Made by a program: the position numbers and the translations under genes. From Dactylonectria macrodidyma (lineage: Eukaryota > Ascomycota > Sordariomycetes > Hypocreales > Nectriaceae), in contig JAGMUV010000008.1 in assembly GCA_020744425.1 (NCBI GenBank), positions 1,178,001-1,242,000 of the forward strand: a stretch of DNA of 64,000 nt, written 5' to 3'. Under the pieces are notes generated by a model that was not told the origin of the DNA, made no database searches, and was given only the letters and a program-made list of their open reading frames with translations. Within the stretch, counting starts at the first letter, position 1, and the number at the start of each line of letters is the position of its first letter. This document shows positions 35,186-47,300 of this stretch, one piece after another.

Positions 35186-35481
35186 AGCACTTGACCTAAG
35201 TGGAAACAATAGAGACCCCTAGGTTGTCATGCAAAGCGAGTGACGCGCTCGCGACGACATTGACACAAATCGTCTCTCTGCCAAATATGAGCAGATGGCA
35301 CAGCCCGCACAATGTATCGAAAGTGGTATTATGGCCTCACTTTCGGATATCCTACAGATCAGTCATGGCACGATGGGGCCTGAGCACAATAGAGACCGCA
35401 AGGCTGTTCATGGAGGCGAGGCACATGATCGCATATCGTACAAGAGGAATGCTTGGTGACCATGAAGGTGTGTTTATTTAG
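35186..35481 (+). repeat. Dispersed repeat, inverted relative to 40.0 kb
   Basis: Positions 35350-35475 match the reverse complement of 40040-40166. Both translate to a similar peptide (GLSTIETARLFMEARHMIAY versus GLSTTDTTKASIESRHMLAD). A weaker tandem partner lies just upstream (35203-35255, AATAGAGACC...GCGAG...TCGC). Family unknown. Confidence 0.5.
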
Positions 35482-35716
35482 GGGCTCGCCGCGGAAGTGG
35501 ATGTGATCACTTTGACGCATCCCTCCTTTCTAGTCGAGGGTGACTTGCTACTGGCACAGAGTCAACAGGACGTAGTTTTTTTCATATTTTACTCCCTCCT
35601 TCTATTCGTAAGTTCGAGCACCAAAGCCCTATCCCGGGTTGTAGTTCTCTGACGCCAGGTAGCCAATGCTCTGAGGCTCAGTCCAATCCACTTCGTAAGT
35701 GCGGGCATCCCGGATC

Positions 35717-35790
35717 GTAATTTTCGGAAGCCACGCACTTGGGATGGGCATCAAAGACCATCCTGAATTGTAATTTTCGGAAGCCACGCA
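35717..35790. repeat. Direct repeat of a 23-bp motif
   Basis: The same 23 bp (beginning GTAATTTTCGG, ending CACGCACT) occurs twice about 50 bp apart, with a looser third version just before. Non-coding. Confidence 0.6.
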
Positions 35791-35819
35791 CTGAGAGCGA
35801 CGGATGACAACTCGAGACA

Positions 35820-36200
35820 AATTCGGGCGTTCCGCTCGCATGGTTGCTGTACAAACAAAGACAGGTCAGAGAGTTTGATACACCAAGTATAAAGGAGGTT
35901 CACAAACTCTTCAGGCTTGCCTGCCGCAATGCAAAGAACATGAAAAGCGCGATGTGACGAAGGTTGCGAGATGATGTAGAACGAGATGTAGAAATGTTGA
36001 GAGGACGAGGATGTCGAAAACGCGTAAAACCTAGGTACCTGTGGCTGTTACAAGTTGCCACTGTACCACAAGCCCTGGGGCTTGAGCGATGCCTGAAACA
36101 GAAAGTACCCACCTGTACCGATTCGCCCGGGTAACAAGCGAATCCCTCATTGACGGGAAGTTGTCACTACCTCGAAGAAGGAACAAACAGTGCGAACAGC
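35820..36200 (+). repeat. ~370-bp dispersed repeat, copy 1
   Basis: Collinear with 50970-51380. Shared landmarks are ACAAACAAAG, GAGTTTGAT, CTTGCCTGC, GATGTGA.GAAGG, GCGAGATGAT, GCCACTGT, GGGCTT and CCCACCT.TACCG followed by GAATCCCT. Many substitutions separate them. No coding frame and no clear terminal repeats; it might be a solo LTR or short non-autonomous element. Confidence 0.6.
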
Positions 36201-36329
36201 AGATCTAGCATTTTCTATTCTACCTTTCTATCATCAGGTGTGTGTGGGGGGGTTGGCTTCTGGACTGCTTTCGGGGAGTAAAAATAGTACGGGCGCGTGC
36301 TAATGATATTACTACGTGCAAGCGCCGGT

Positions 36330-37300
36330 TTGCAAGTTTGCATCAACTGCATTTTCGACTTTCATCATCGCATAACATTTACTTCCCGAGATCGCACGAC
36401 CACATGGCCTCGGCCACCGCGTGCTTAGCATCCTACGTGCATTCAGCAAGCAAGCGTGATTTCTCTGGTACGTTTCCGGGATCGGTCCGTCTGCTGCATC
36501 AAACTTTCTGACCTGACTTTATACAGAACTACTTTTCAACCCGACACGCTAGACATCCTCAAAGCCAACGGAGTTTGAGCATAGCAAAAAAACAGGTCGA
36601 AAGGCACTCGCCCGTGATAAAGTTCTTCTGCTAATTATGTACTGAAACAGGCCTCGTTTCTCGTCTAGTCAAGGGTTCTGTCCGCCAATACCTTCAGTCG
36701 CCATCGCCGCCGCCGCCGCCGTCTTCGCTACCACCGTTCGCAGAAGCCTATTTGAGGTGTTAGTTTGGTGCTACCGCTCGCGAAAGGCTAGCACATCTGA
36801 TTACGCAGCTTGCCCTTCATTTCTAAGTAATCAGTTCCTGTTTCTCTCTGCTCCCAACTATCCGTGGAAGGCTCTCCGAGGCGCTATTCTCATCACGCCA
36901 TCTGAGGATATCGATCCAGAATCGGGTTGGATGCGGCTTGCCCGTTGTATGAAGATTCATTTGTTGCTTTAGTACAGCTCTACTCCGGTACGTTTGCGAA
37001 GACTGTCCTTTCAATTCTTTTCCGTGTCCAGACTTTCGAATTTCGTCTCCCTCGGCGCTGCGCTCATGCGTCATCACCGCCGTCGCCTCCTATCCTGCCA
37101 TTCCCCTCAAACCAATATTCTTTGCCGAAGCTTTATGCGAGAATCTTTGTTTTCATTTCATTGTCTCGATTTTGATAGACTTTGCGTCGCTATCGACGCC
37201 GCGATTGTTGACGTCGTGGCCTCTTTTCTGCGCTGGGCTCGCTGAAGGTTGAGAACCCAGAACTGAGCAGCGCGAGTCTGAGGCGCCAGCCTTGACAACC
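36330..37300 (+). repeat. Decayed dispersed repeat, shorter copy
   Basis: Partner of 26560-27500 with blocks in the same order. It retains an intron-like segment from GGTACGTTTCCGGG to ATACAG (36467-36526) after a protein-like exon starting with an ATG at 36403 (MASATACLASYVHSASKRD). A second block encodes NYPWKALRGAIL. Stops break every frame. Confidence 0.5.
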
Positions 37301-37662
37301 GCTGTCCATCGCTTCAGCTGGGATGCTCACATGGCGACCGCTTTGAGTGGCATATGGGTTTCATCAACACGGTTAGGCGATCATAAATTCCAGGCGGGTA
37401 CAAATGTGATTTTTCTCTTATGACGCCATTCAATGCTCGTTGCCAAGTAGTCGTGCCGTCGATACCAGCTGCGCTTCGAGCCTGGAGCCCTCCTGAATGT
37501 AGGGCCTGATCCAATTCGGGTGTGAGATTTTAGCTCTAGAGGCGATGATTTTGTTTTGTGGCCATTCGGACCCTCCAACTCGGAATCATTCGTATCGTGC
37601 AAAAGTGGGGAGTTCTGATCACTGGGTGTTTATCGTAGCATATGTGACCTGCCAACCTGCTC

Positions 37663-37740
37663 GATGTTCTCGGTGGTGCTTCCACGTGATGTTCCTTGTG
37701 GTGCTTCGCACAACTTGCTTGATGTTCTCGGCGGTGCTTA
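37663..37740. repeat. Three imperfect copies of a ~19-bp motif
   Basis: GATGTTCTCGGTGGTGCTT, GATGTTCCTTGTGGTGCTT and GATGTTCTCGGCGGTGCTT occur in sequence with short spacers. No coding role seen. Confidence 0.55.
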
Positions 37741-37958
37741 AGTAGGTCCATGAATTGTGTTGCCGTGGGTTTAGCCACGGCCTAATTCACACCTGATTTG
37801 TAGGTATCAGACAGGAAGGAGTGGTTGGGACAGCTTGGTGACGATGGAAGATCTTGTCTTTTCTCTCTGTCTAGGGGGGAAGGAAGCTAGCTATTTATCC
37901 CTAATGATCCCGCTGATCTGGACACTCTTGAACTGATGATGCTGTCATAAGCCGTCGA

Positions 37959-38041
37959 TCTAGGCGTTGAGGGTCATCTAGGTTGTTGAGGTCTGTCTAG
38001 GTTGTTGAGGTCTGTCTAGGTTGTTGAGGGTGGACTAGGTT
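37959..38041. repeat. 19-bp minisatellite, about four units
   Basis: CTAGGTTGTTGAGGTCTGT is tandemly repeated, with divergent first and last units (CTAGGCGTTGAGGGTCAT and CTAGGTTGTTGAGGGTGGA). Confidence 0.75.
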
Positions 38042-38549
38042 TGAAGTCTCTTTCTAGGTTCAAAGGGAAACACTATATCGATCCGGCCCTATGCACAACT
38101 AGCTTTCCTATCGGTCCGTCTGACAGTAGGCAACAACCAATACAGCCCATGACTACCGTCACAGCGTCCTTGTCTGTCCACAGTCTCATGGCGCCACATC
38201 TCGCGCAATCTTAGCGTAAAATAAAAGAATAAAAATATATAGCCATCAACAGTTAAGGCTTAGTGATGCCCGATCTATGATCCTCTGCATGCAGACCATT
38301 CGCGAATTCATCCCATGTCGTCCATCTTAGCGCAACATTGGAGACAGGGTACGCCCCTAATCGTCGCTACACCCCCACAACCGCCCCACCACACCAAAGC
38401 CAGTTTCAACCTCAACTCATTTCACCTCGATATAAGTATGGTACGGAGAATGAAATCCGCAGGCCTTACTGACAAAGGCGTAGCAGGAATTATCAAGCTT
38501 AGGTATATGAGCTACCAGGACCTAGCGATAGGCGTATCTTGATGTTGAG

Positions 38550-38703
38550 AAACAAAAAACAAAGGTCACCCGATGTCAATGGCCGGAAATCGGGCACCCA
38601 GAAGGTGGTCCGACTGTGCCCGAGTAAAAGGGAATTTTAACCTCAAGACTCATGAAATTGAATTCACTATGCGCCACTCAGCCATCGACCAAGCCTGGGC
38701 GAT
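38550..38703 (-). mobile_element. Short tRNA-like interspersed element, copy 3 (most diverged)
   Basis: An A-rich run (T-rich on the minus strand) precedes GGTCACCC at 38562. On the minus strand TGGCGCATAGTGA resembles an A box, and GAGGTTAAAATTCCC is a decayed B box. The far end is CCTGGGCGAT rather than CTGGGTGAC. It lies 250 bp from copy 2 in the same orientation. Confidence 0.45.
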
Positions 38704-38924
38704 AGAGAGACGGCCGTTAATTCGAATTGTAAGGGTCTAATGTGGATGAAGCGTGGTAAGGGAATAACAGGTTAATCGCGTTGTTTGGTCTTCTACTATT
38801 AGTCCCTTCCTGTCACCCTCTCACAGCATGACCTCCAGCTCTGCTCAGGCGAGGCTTGAAGATAACTAGCAGCATCTTCATCGAACTCTTCATTTGTATG
38901 ACGGCCCGTCAAAAATGGATAATG

Positions 38925-39095
38925 GATGGGAAAAAAAGAAGGAAAAAATGGTGTCACCCAGGCAGTGGCAGTCGTAGGCCAACCCGCGCGGGCGGAGCCG
39001 GCAACTTGGTCTAGGAATCTGAGGTCGAACCTGCAAGCACATGAAATTTAATTCACTTTAGACCAGTTACGCCACTGGAAGGATCACTGGGTGAC
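38925..39095 (-). mobile_element. Short tRNA-like interspersed element, copy 2
   Basis: Ends GTCACCCAG (38953) and CTGGGTGAC (39087). On the minus strand TGGTCTAAAGTG (A-box-like) and AGGTTCGACC (B box) appear in the same spacing as copy 1. The minus-strand 3' flank is T-rich (38928-38950). The middle differs from copy 1 but both ends and the tRNA-like half are well conserved. Confidence 0.6.
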
Positions 39096-41625
39096 GATGG
39101 TGCAGACGTTACGTTGGATTATAGACTGAGCGCGGTAAGAAATGGCCATGGCGCCATGCAATTGGTCACTGGATATTCCGCCAATCCGTGAGCTTCCAAC
39201 CAGGCAGCTAGTAAACAACACGGTTCGGTAGGCAGGCCTCTGGTCAATCAAATTGATTGATGCATTAATCCCATTTTCATACAGATGACCACATGTAACT
39301 GGTGTCGGAGGCTGGAGAGATTGAAGGATAACACACCGCAAAACGCAGAGCGCACGGCACACGAGGAAGAAGACGACGCATGGATTCAACGGCCCGGAGC
39401 TAATCAATTGAGCTACGCCAACGGGGGGGGGCAAAATGGCTACTAATTGAGACATCTCTTGACCGAACAGGAACACGTAGGCTGTGAAGAGCTTTTGGGG
39501 TGGGGGGTGTATTGTGCATGACATCTAGATGAACTACTGGAGGACCCAAAAGCGAGAACTTTGAAGACAGAACTGAAGAAATTCATTCTAAAATTCAAGA
39601 TGAACTTCATGCTCAATCGTGATGACAACCATAGTACCTCCGAAAGTCCGTCATCATGCCAGGTGGCTCTTGAGGAACCCTCCTAGCGTCAGGAATGACC
39701 TCAAAACCCGGTAGATTGATTTGTAGTGGGGTGAGGCTAGACATACCTGTACGACTCTCCTTAAACCATCGCTCAATTCGCTTCATCTCGTATTGTTGAA
39801 AGAGGAAAGGCCCTTCGCCGATAGAGTCAGCCTCCTGCCGGTTGGTCTCAGGTCCGTCGTTCGAATCTCCTGCCCGAGTAGCATCTCGCGATAGATTGTA
39901 TCTCGCACTAGGTCGAGTCTCCCTCTATGTCGGTCGCTCGGTCCGCATCTTGCGCTCGGTCGCTCGGTCGGTCAGCATGCGCAAGAGACAAGCACGTACC
40001 TCTCTTCGATTGACCTATTTGCGGGGTCTGTTATCCCCACGTAAGTGCTATATAGAGCCTTGAGGCTATCAGGCATTCCTCTTGTGCGATCTGCGAGCAT
40101 GTGCCTCGACTCGATGGACGCCTTCGTGGTGTCTGTCGTACTGAGTCCCCATATTGTCATGGCCGATCTAGAGATCGTCAGGTGCGGATGGGCTCTTGGC
40201 TTCGGTTGTAGTGGATGAAGTTCGACAGCTGACGTTTGGAGACGGACGAAGGCTGAGGATCCAGACAGAGAATGGTTGTAACTGTTGAGGATGTCGGTGG
40301 TCTTGCTGACTACTCAGTGAACTCGAGATCTAATTTGTGGCTATAGTCATGAAAAATCCCGCTTGTGGCATTTTCCTGGTTATCTCTTTAGCCCTGGGAT
40401 GTTTCCCTGCTTGCCGCCCCTCGGGCAGAAGATTCCGCCGTGGCGTATCGGTCCCGGAGAACCCCCTGTTCCTCGCGTGATTCCCTGGAGCCCTGGTGTT
40501 CCAACATGCCTCCAATTCAACAAATCTAGATGATCCACCTCCGTATAACCAGAGGACCTAGCTGTCGCTAGGACACCAGCTCCTCAGCTATCAATACAAT
40601 TCGGTTACCTCAATCTACTCTGACTGCCACGCATCACCGTACATTGACTATTACCTAACGTAACACTTCGACTACCGCTCAATAAGTAACCTAACCGCTC
40701 TGCTAACATAGACCCTGGTCTATCCCTTAGGAAACTGCACCAACAGCTACCCTATACCACGTACAGGCTAGCTTAGGCGCACGACCGTTACAATAGGCAC
40801 AGCCCCGGACCTATTTACACAGCACAACAAATAATGATCAAAAGGGGTGGACGTGGTCCAAAAGATGCGATCAAGTGGAGAAGGTGGAACTTTTCAACCT
40901 CGACAGCCTCACTTTTACCCCCGTCAATTGCTTTTGCGCCCGAATATGCAACCACCAAAACTTTTCGACGCAGCTGGCCTATGATAATTCGCTCGGTGTG
41001 ATGGCGGCTGCAGGTTGGCTGCACCAAAGCCGGCCCAGGACATGCTGAGACATGACAATGGTAACTGATTGGCTCACGGTGCTGACTTCGTGCATATCAG
41101 CACAATGTGTTAGGACGAAAAGGACGCTAAGAGCAGGCTGGAGCCTAAGTTAGTCCATTGTGCGCATCAAGTGCCGGACTGGACCAGCTGGTGTGCCTGT
41201 CAGTCCACCGAGGATTGTAAAGGCTCCCGCTCCCCCCTCATGCGGCTCGTCTTAACCTGGAACCCAATCTGACACTGGTGGTGCTCTCCGGCTTCCTCAG
41301 AGTGCGCGCCTTTTGATCTTTTCAAGACAACGGGAGTTTTGTGCCATCATATTCTCGACCAGCCCTATTGGCTTTGGTAACAGCCAGCCGCTCCCACGTC
41401 CTCAGCCCCGGCGGGGGCGACCGTTCCAGTCGACTTCGCATCCCGTTCTGGCTCCGCGGCCGAGGCGAAAAGATTTTTTGGTAGTCTGGTACTTCACCTC
41501 GCGTTCCCACCTTCCGCCGAAATTAAAGGTCTCGATAAGCTATCGGACAAATCAAATCTCTGGTACAACCCCGCGCATCTTCTCGTTGTCTTCGGCCGTT
41601 TTCAAATTGATCCAACGCGCCTCAG
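39096..41625. other. Gene-poor DNA upstream of the NLR gene
   Basis: No supported gene. It contains a GGTCGCTCGGTC short repeat (39925-39975) and the inverted repeat copy at ~40.0 kb. The last few hundred bases serve as promoter for the NACHT-ankyrin gene. Confidence 0.4.
40008..40166 (-). repeat. Dispersed repeat, inverted partner of 35.35-35.48 kb
   Basis: The reverse complement of 40040-40166 aligns with 35350-35475, sharing GGCACGA/ACAATATGGGG, GAGGCACATG and CACAAGAGGAATGC-type blocks. Diverged by substitutions; see the partner entry. Confidence 0.5.
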
Positions 41626-44315
41626 ATGATGGAGGGGTCCACCGACGGCAATCCATCGCGAGCAAGCGACCACCCACCTGACGAATATCCGCCTCAGAAC
41701 TTGTCCTTTGCCGCACACAGCTCCGGGTCCCAATACAACGCTCCTAATGGTACTCTGAACAGCAGTGCAGGGAGTGGGCCCCAGTTCCCTGGGGCCCGTT
41801 TCTCAGGGTCTGTCTATTTTAGTAAGAACAGGCGTTTTCGTCGACAGAGATTCTCAGCTCACCCTATCATTCAGACACAAATGAACACTTCGATCCATTA
41901 CAAGAATGCTTAAAATCACTGGCCTTTCGAGAAATGGATAGTCGGTTCTACGACATCGATACCGCCGCGCGGGGAACTTGTGAGTGGCTACCTCGACACG
42001 AAATGTACACGAGCTGGGCCACTTGCGATCGGGGCCTGCTCTGGATTAAAGGGAATCCAGGCTCTGGGAAGTCGACATTGCTGCGATACATTCTTGACCA
42101 TGTCATGGTAATGTCAAATAGGGAAGAGGGAGCCTTAATCCTCTCATTCTTCTTCCACGGCCGTGGCTCTAAACTCCAAAGGACGCCGTTGGGCCTCTTC
42201 CAATCGCTCCTTCACCAACTCCTACGCCAGGTCCCTGAGGCGCTAACAGACCTTATGACCACTTTCCAACAACGGTGCGAAACTGTTGGCAAGCCGAGTG
42301 AAAAGTGGCAGTGGCATCCGCGCGAGCTGCCACAAATCTTTAAATCATCGCTTCTAAAAGTCTTACGGATTCGGCCAATCTGGTTATTCGTCGACGCATT
42401 AGACGAATGTGGCAAAGAGAACGCGGTGGATCTACTTGAGCATTTCGAGTCTATGCTCCAGGCGCCCCCGTCTAGCGACTTACACCGATTTCGCATCTGC
42501 TTTACTTGTCGTCACTACCCGATCCTGAACCTGGATAGTGTGTTTGAAGTATGCGTGGAGAAGGAGAATTGGAAGGATATATCGACTTTCGTGCGAGACA
42601 AACTCTCTTCGTTCCGTGTGCGAATGTCATCCACTATTCCGGATTTGATCATAACACGCGCTGACGGCGTTTTTTTATGGGCATGGCTTATGGTGAAGCA
42701 AGTGCTAGACCTTGAGCGCGAGGGTATCGGATTAAAGAAGATGGAGGCTAGAATCGGTTCGGTCCCTCAGAAGCTCGATGACTTGTACTGCGAACTCATC
42801 CGAAACATGGGCCCGGACTCTTTGAAACTTATTCAATGGATCTGCTTTGCCATGCGGCCCTTATCTCTAGAGGAAATGCGATGGGCTATGCTTGTCGAAG
42901 CCAATTGCCGATACCGATCACTCGACGAATGCCAGGCTGCTGGGGACTACCCATCCGACCACGACGGGATGAAGAGGCGAGTTCAGACGCTGAGCTGCGG
43001 TCTTGCTGAGGTCACGCCGTCATCTCATGCGCAGGTTGTCCAGTTCATCCACCAGTCCGTCAAGGACTTTTTCATTGGCAAGGGCCTCTCGGCCCTGGAC
43101 AAGACCGCCAATCCCGACTTCGTAGTTGGAACCGCACAACATCGGCTCTCTAGGACCTGCATACGTTACTTGGCGATGAAGGAGATCGGTGGGTTAGTAA
43201 GGCGCGAAATATGGGGTCGTTGGGAATCCGAGTTTCCTTTCCTGGATTACGCCACGACCAAGTGGGTGGCGCATACAAAGCAAAGTGATGCTAGAAGTGT
43301 CGTTCAAGAGGATCTTCTGGAATATTTTGTTGGGCCATCAAATAATCTTATAAAACGATGGGTGTGTGTGTACGGAATATTAGCTCCATTTGCTAGTGAC
43401 CGTCCATCAGAAGGGACCAGTCTACTACAAGTTATGTCGATGTATGGGGTGGTAGGAGCGTTACGGGCCATTTTGGAGAGAGCAGACCAAGGTGGCATGG
43501 ATATTAACGCTAAAGATTCCTATGGTCGGACGCCGCTGTTATCGGCTACCGAAAATGGGCACATGGCTATCGTGCGACTGCTCCTTGACCGGGGCGCCTA
43601 CATTGAGGCAATGGACCAGCAGCGCCAGACGCCGCTGTTATCGGCTACCGAGAACGGTCACGAGGCTATCGTGCGGCTGCTCCTTGATCGAGGCGCCTGC
43701 ATTGAGGCAATGGACCAGCAGCGCCGGACACCGCTGTTATTAGCTGTTGAGACTGGGAATACGGCCCTCGTACGGTATCTCCTTGATCGGGGCGCCTACA
43801 TTGAGGTAATGGACCAGCAGCGCCGGACACCGCTGTTATTAGCTGTTGAGACTGGGAATACGGCCCTCGTACGGTATCTCCTTGACCGGGGCGCCTACAT
43901 TGAGGCAAAGGACCAGCAGCGCCGGACACCGCTGTTATTAGCTGTTGAGACCGGGAATGCGGCCCTCGTACGGTATCTCTTTGACCAGGGCGCCTACATT
44001 GAGGCAAAGGACCAGGACAGCCGGACGCCGCTGTTATTAGCCATTCGAAACAAGACTGAGGCTATGATACCGCATTTCCTCACGCGGCGCTTATATAGGT
44101 GCAAAGAGGACTGGGATAGCCAGCTGCCGCTTTTTAATGCTGCTAAGAAGAGGCGTCTGGCGGTCATACAGTATCTCCTTAACCAGGGCGCCAATGTTGA
44201 AGCAAAGGACGTATGGGGCCAGACGCCGTTATCAGTTGCTACTGCAAATAGGGATGAGGCTACTGTAAAGCAGCTTCTTAACCAAGGCGCCTTCTATTGT
44301 GGTAAGCCTCTATAA
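41626..44315 (+). CDS. NACHT-ankyrin NLR/STAND protein
   Basis: Two exons (41626-41821, 41875-44315; GTAAGA...CAG intron) encode 878 aa. The first ~85 residues are polar, then the usual NACHT entry (CLKSLAFREMDSR). Walker A is GNPGSGKST (125-133) and Walker B LFVDALDEC (236-244). A CRHYP sensor-like motif and a winged-helix-like region (RPLSLEEMRWAM, QFIHQSVKDFF) follow. Ankyrin repeats begin near residue 604; at least five are 33-residue units encoded by near-identical 99-bp DNA. Fungal NLRs of this type act in non-self recognition and heterokaryon incompatibility; the ligand and downstream death effector are unknown. No classical effector domain precedes the NACHT, so it may be an effector-less sensor. 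The final units are degenerate (FLTRRLYRCKEDWDS). Confidence 0.9.
43611..44010 (+). repeat. 99-bp tandem ankyrin-coding repeats
   Basis: Unit starts fall at 43611, 43710, 43809, 43908 and 44007, exactly 99 bp apart. Units from 43710 to 44006 differ by only a few bases (for example ATG or AAG at the start, GATC or GACC in the middle). Synonymous sites are conserved too, implying recent duplication or gene conversion rather than protein-level selection alone. Confidence 0.95.
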
Positions 44316-44341
44316 GTAGGTAATAAGAATTATTATTAAAT

Positions 44342-47300
44342 ATTAAAACAACAACAGCAAATAAGAAGAGTTGCTAAAGTCTCGCGAAAACGACAAGAGA
44401 GTGAATCTGAATCTCTTCTCAACAGCTCGAATCAGCTGTTCCCGGACTACCAACCCCACAACAGCAATGTCTTCTCAATCATTGACAGATTCGAGTATAC
44501 TTCCCCTGAAGGGGGCACCAAGAGGCTGACCGACGCCGTGGTCCACTACTACGTCCTCGGCTGGCACTGGAACGATGAACATGATCAATTTGTGGGCACC
44601 AAAGAGACCAATGAAGCGGTTCTTGCTTCGCTGTCTATGGAGTTGAAGGAGAAATCCAGCAAATTCGATGAATGGATCAAGTCTCCAGCTGGGTTGAGGG
44701 TTGTCTGTCACGGGGCGATGTACAATGCTGAGTGCCATGACAGCTACGACGATGCAAACAAACTCCCCAAGAAGCGGCCTGGAGATGAGTTCGTCCAGGG
44801 AGTCCGGGAAAAAATGTCTCTCTCTCGGGAACAACCCTATAGACTCCATGTTGACATGGGTCGAAACACACCACGAAGGACTGGCCCACGACATCTACCT
44901 GGTCCGACAGCTCCTGAGCGCCCAGGAAGAGAACGTGGCTGGGCTCCAGGCGGCAGCTGACGAGCTGCAAATGTACAACTTTGCACGTTTTGCGGGTTTT
45001 GCGGGAGGCACCCAGTTCAAGTTGCCAAGCGACGACGAGTAGTTTGTGAAAGTGCCAGATGCAGCAACACAGGGTCTGCTTCGCGACTTGAACAGGGCAC
45101 AGGCCTTGTTGGACGCTGGTCTCCGGATGTACAAGCAGAAGCGATGGGATACATTCTCCGCCTGGCGGAAGGCCGTCACCGATGTCGACGAGACAGACCA
45201 CTCAGACGCGGTCCGCGAGCTCTGCGAGGCCAGAAAGTCACTCAATGATCTTACAAACACTGGTACCGGGCCACTGTGGAAGCAGATAAAGGACGCCAAA
45301 AATAAGCTTACCGCGCTTGGCTTACAACCCAAGAGCGCCACGCTCCCGGAGTTCTCTCAAAAAGGTGACCCCTCGCTCTTCGTCTCTGGTGCCAAGTCGG
45401 GATGGCAGTACGATAACATGGACAAGCTGCGTGTTCGGGCCGATCCGCAGATCTACGGCTATCCATCCTCTTCAAACGGCGATGGATCGACGACGGATGC
45501 TACATACGGAATTGCCTGTCTGCCTCATACAGCTCAAGCCAGTGGTCGGTGTCTGGTCCAAGAGTTCCTCAAGAACATGCCAGGATCCGCGGTTGTCCAG
45601 TCCAGCGTGGTGAATCCAGATACGCTGGATCCTCTGTACCATGACCAAGAAAACGTCAGCGAACCGACAAGAGAAGACCCCTGGCGCGACAGGTGGGAGG
45701 GCACTCAGCCCTGGTTTCCTCTGTTCCTCGAGTGGGAGGTCGAGTACTTCCACATTGACTGGAAGCGTTGGAAGTTCCAGGAGTCAACTACTTGGAAGAA
45801 CAACTCGGAGCGATACATGTACAGCTTGCCTGTGACGGGTCTCGAAGACGATCTCTGGACGACAAAGCCAGATCCCGGTCTGTGGGACAGACGGACCCTC
45901 AGTGGCAGGATCCTCTTGCTGCCCCAGCCAACCTTCTCGCTGAAGGCAGAGCTCAAGAAGCTATTCAGCAGCACTCCCAAGGATGTCATCGACCCCATTC
46001 TTCCTCAGCCTGAGAGAGAAAAGTTGCTGAAGCAAATCACAAACTTTCCGTTCCTCTCCGCGCCATCGGATGGGTTCAGCAGTCATCTGGCCACGCTCTG
46101 CCAAGGATCTCACTTGAAGCCCAACGTCAGAGTCGGCAATGTCCTGATGCCCATAGACGAAACCTACAACAGTACCCAAGCGATGGGCGCAACATCTGGA
46201 CAGCCAAATCTCACGCTTTTCTCCAAGGTGGATATCGAGAGTATTGGCATCGAGCCTGGCCTGACACCGTACGGAAGTCTGGTTCAGCTGCCCAGAATCG
46301 TCCAGGAGTCAGGCACTTCGCATGCAACTCCGCTTGCCTTCAAGCCCGTCGCCCACGGTCAGTTCAGGTTCACAAAGATCAACATCGTTGATAAGTTTGG
46401 GCAGTGTGCTCCCATCATTGATCAGACGCCTTGAGTAGAGGGCCCGCCCAACTTGTATCCGATGATCAGTGACTACTATAAGCCTCAGGCCGTACCAAAC
46501 AGTGCGCCAAGCTGTGGCGGCGACAACCAGGATATTCTTCCGAATGTCGCCCTGGAGCCAAAGACTTCAGATTGCCAGTTCATGCAAGTCTAGCCAGCCA
46601 TCAACCAGCCGACGCGGTTGAACTTCGATTTCCTTACCCAAGACGACCTGAGTGCAATGAACACGACCAAGTCCTACTGGAGGCCGGTAGCGGACTGGGA
46701 GAACCCCATCTGGGGCTGGCTGATGGTCAATTATGTCGACAACAGGGTACAATTCTTCCTTCCCAGCGGGCGGTTCTATCGTGAAGTGCGAGTGAGCTCT
46801 CCTGACGCGCCCCCGCAAGACAACATGTCGCCGCAATGGCTACCATTCCGGGATATCAGCGGCAGAGGAATTGGCGAGGGCAAAGAAGACACAAGACAGT
46901 TGGATGATCGTCTCAAGGCTCTGAATGACAAAGACCACGGCGACGACTATGTGAAGGCGTTGATCAAGATGATCACGAATGCTATGGAGCGCACCCACCA
47001 CGCACTAAGCACGTACGGGCAGTTCACCAGCGCGCTCGTTGGTAGGCCGCTGGCCATGGTCAACGTTGGTGTCTCGCTGGAACTGGCCGGCTCTCCTCTG
47101 GTCAACCAGTCTACCGTTCAAAAGGCTGATGAACACACCCACCAGAGCGTAAAGGACTACGGCTTTGGCTTCAAGCTGGGTGACAAGGACGCTCTGTACG
47201 ATGGATTGGTGGGCTGCTTCAAAGCCATGTCCTGCTTTGCAGATCTACGCAAGAATCGTGGAACGGAGCTGCAAGTCGGCAAGATCTACACGGACCACAT

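Noticed and set aside
43666..44007. Minus-strand ORF with repeated peptide
   Set aside because: Antisense of the ankyrin-coding 99-bp repeats; repeats keep the frame open by chance.
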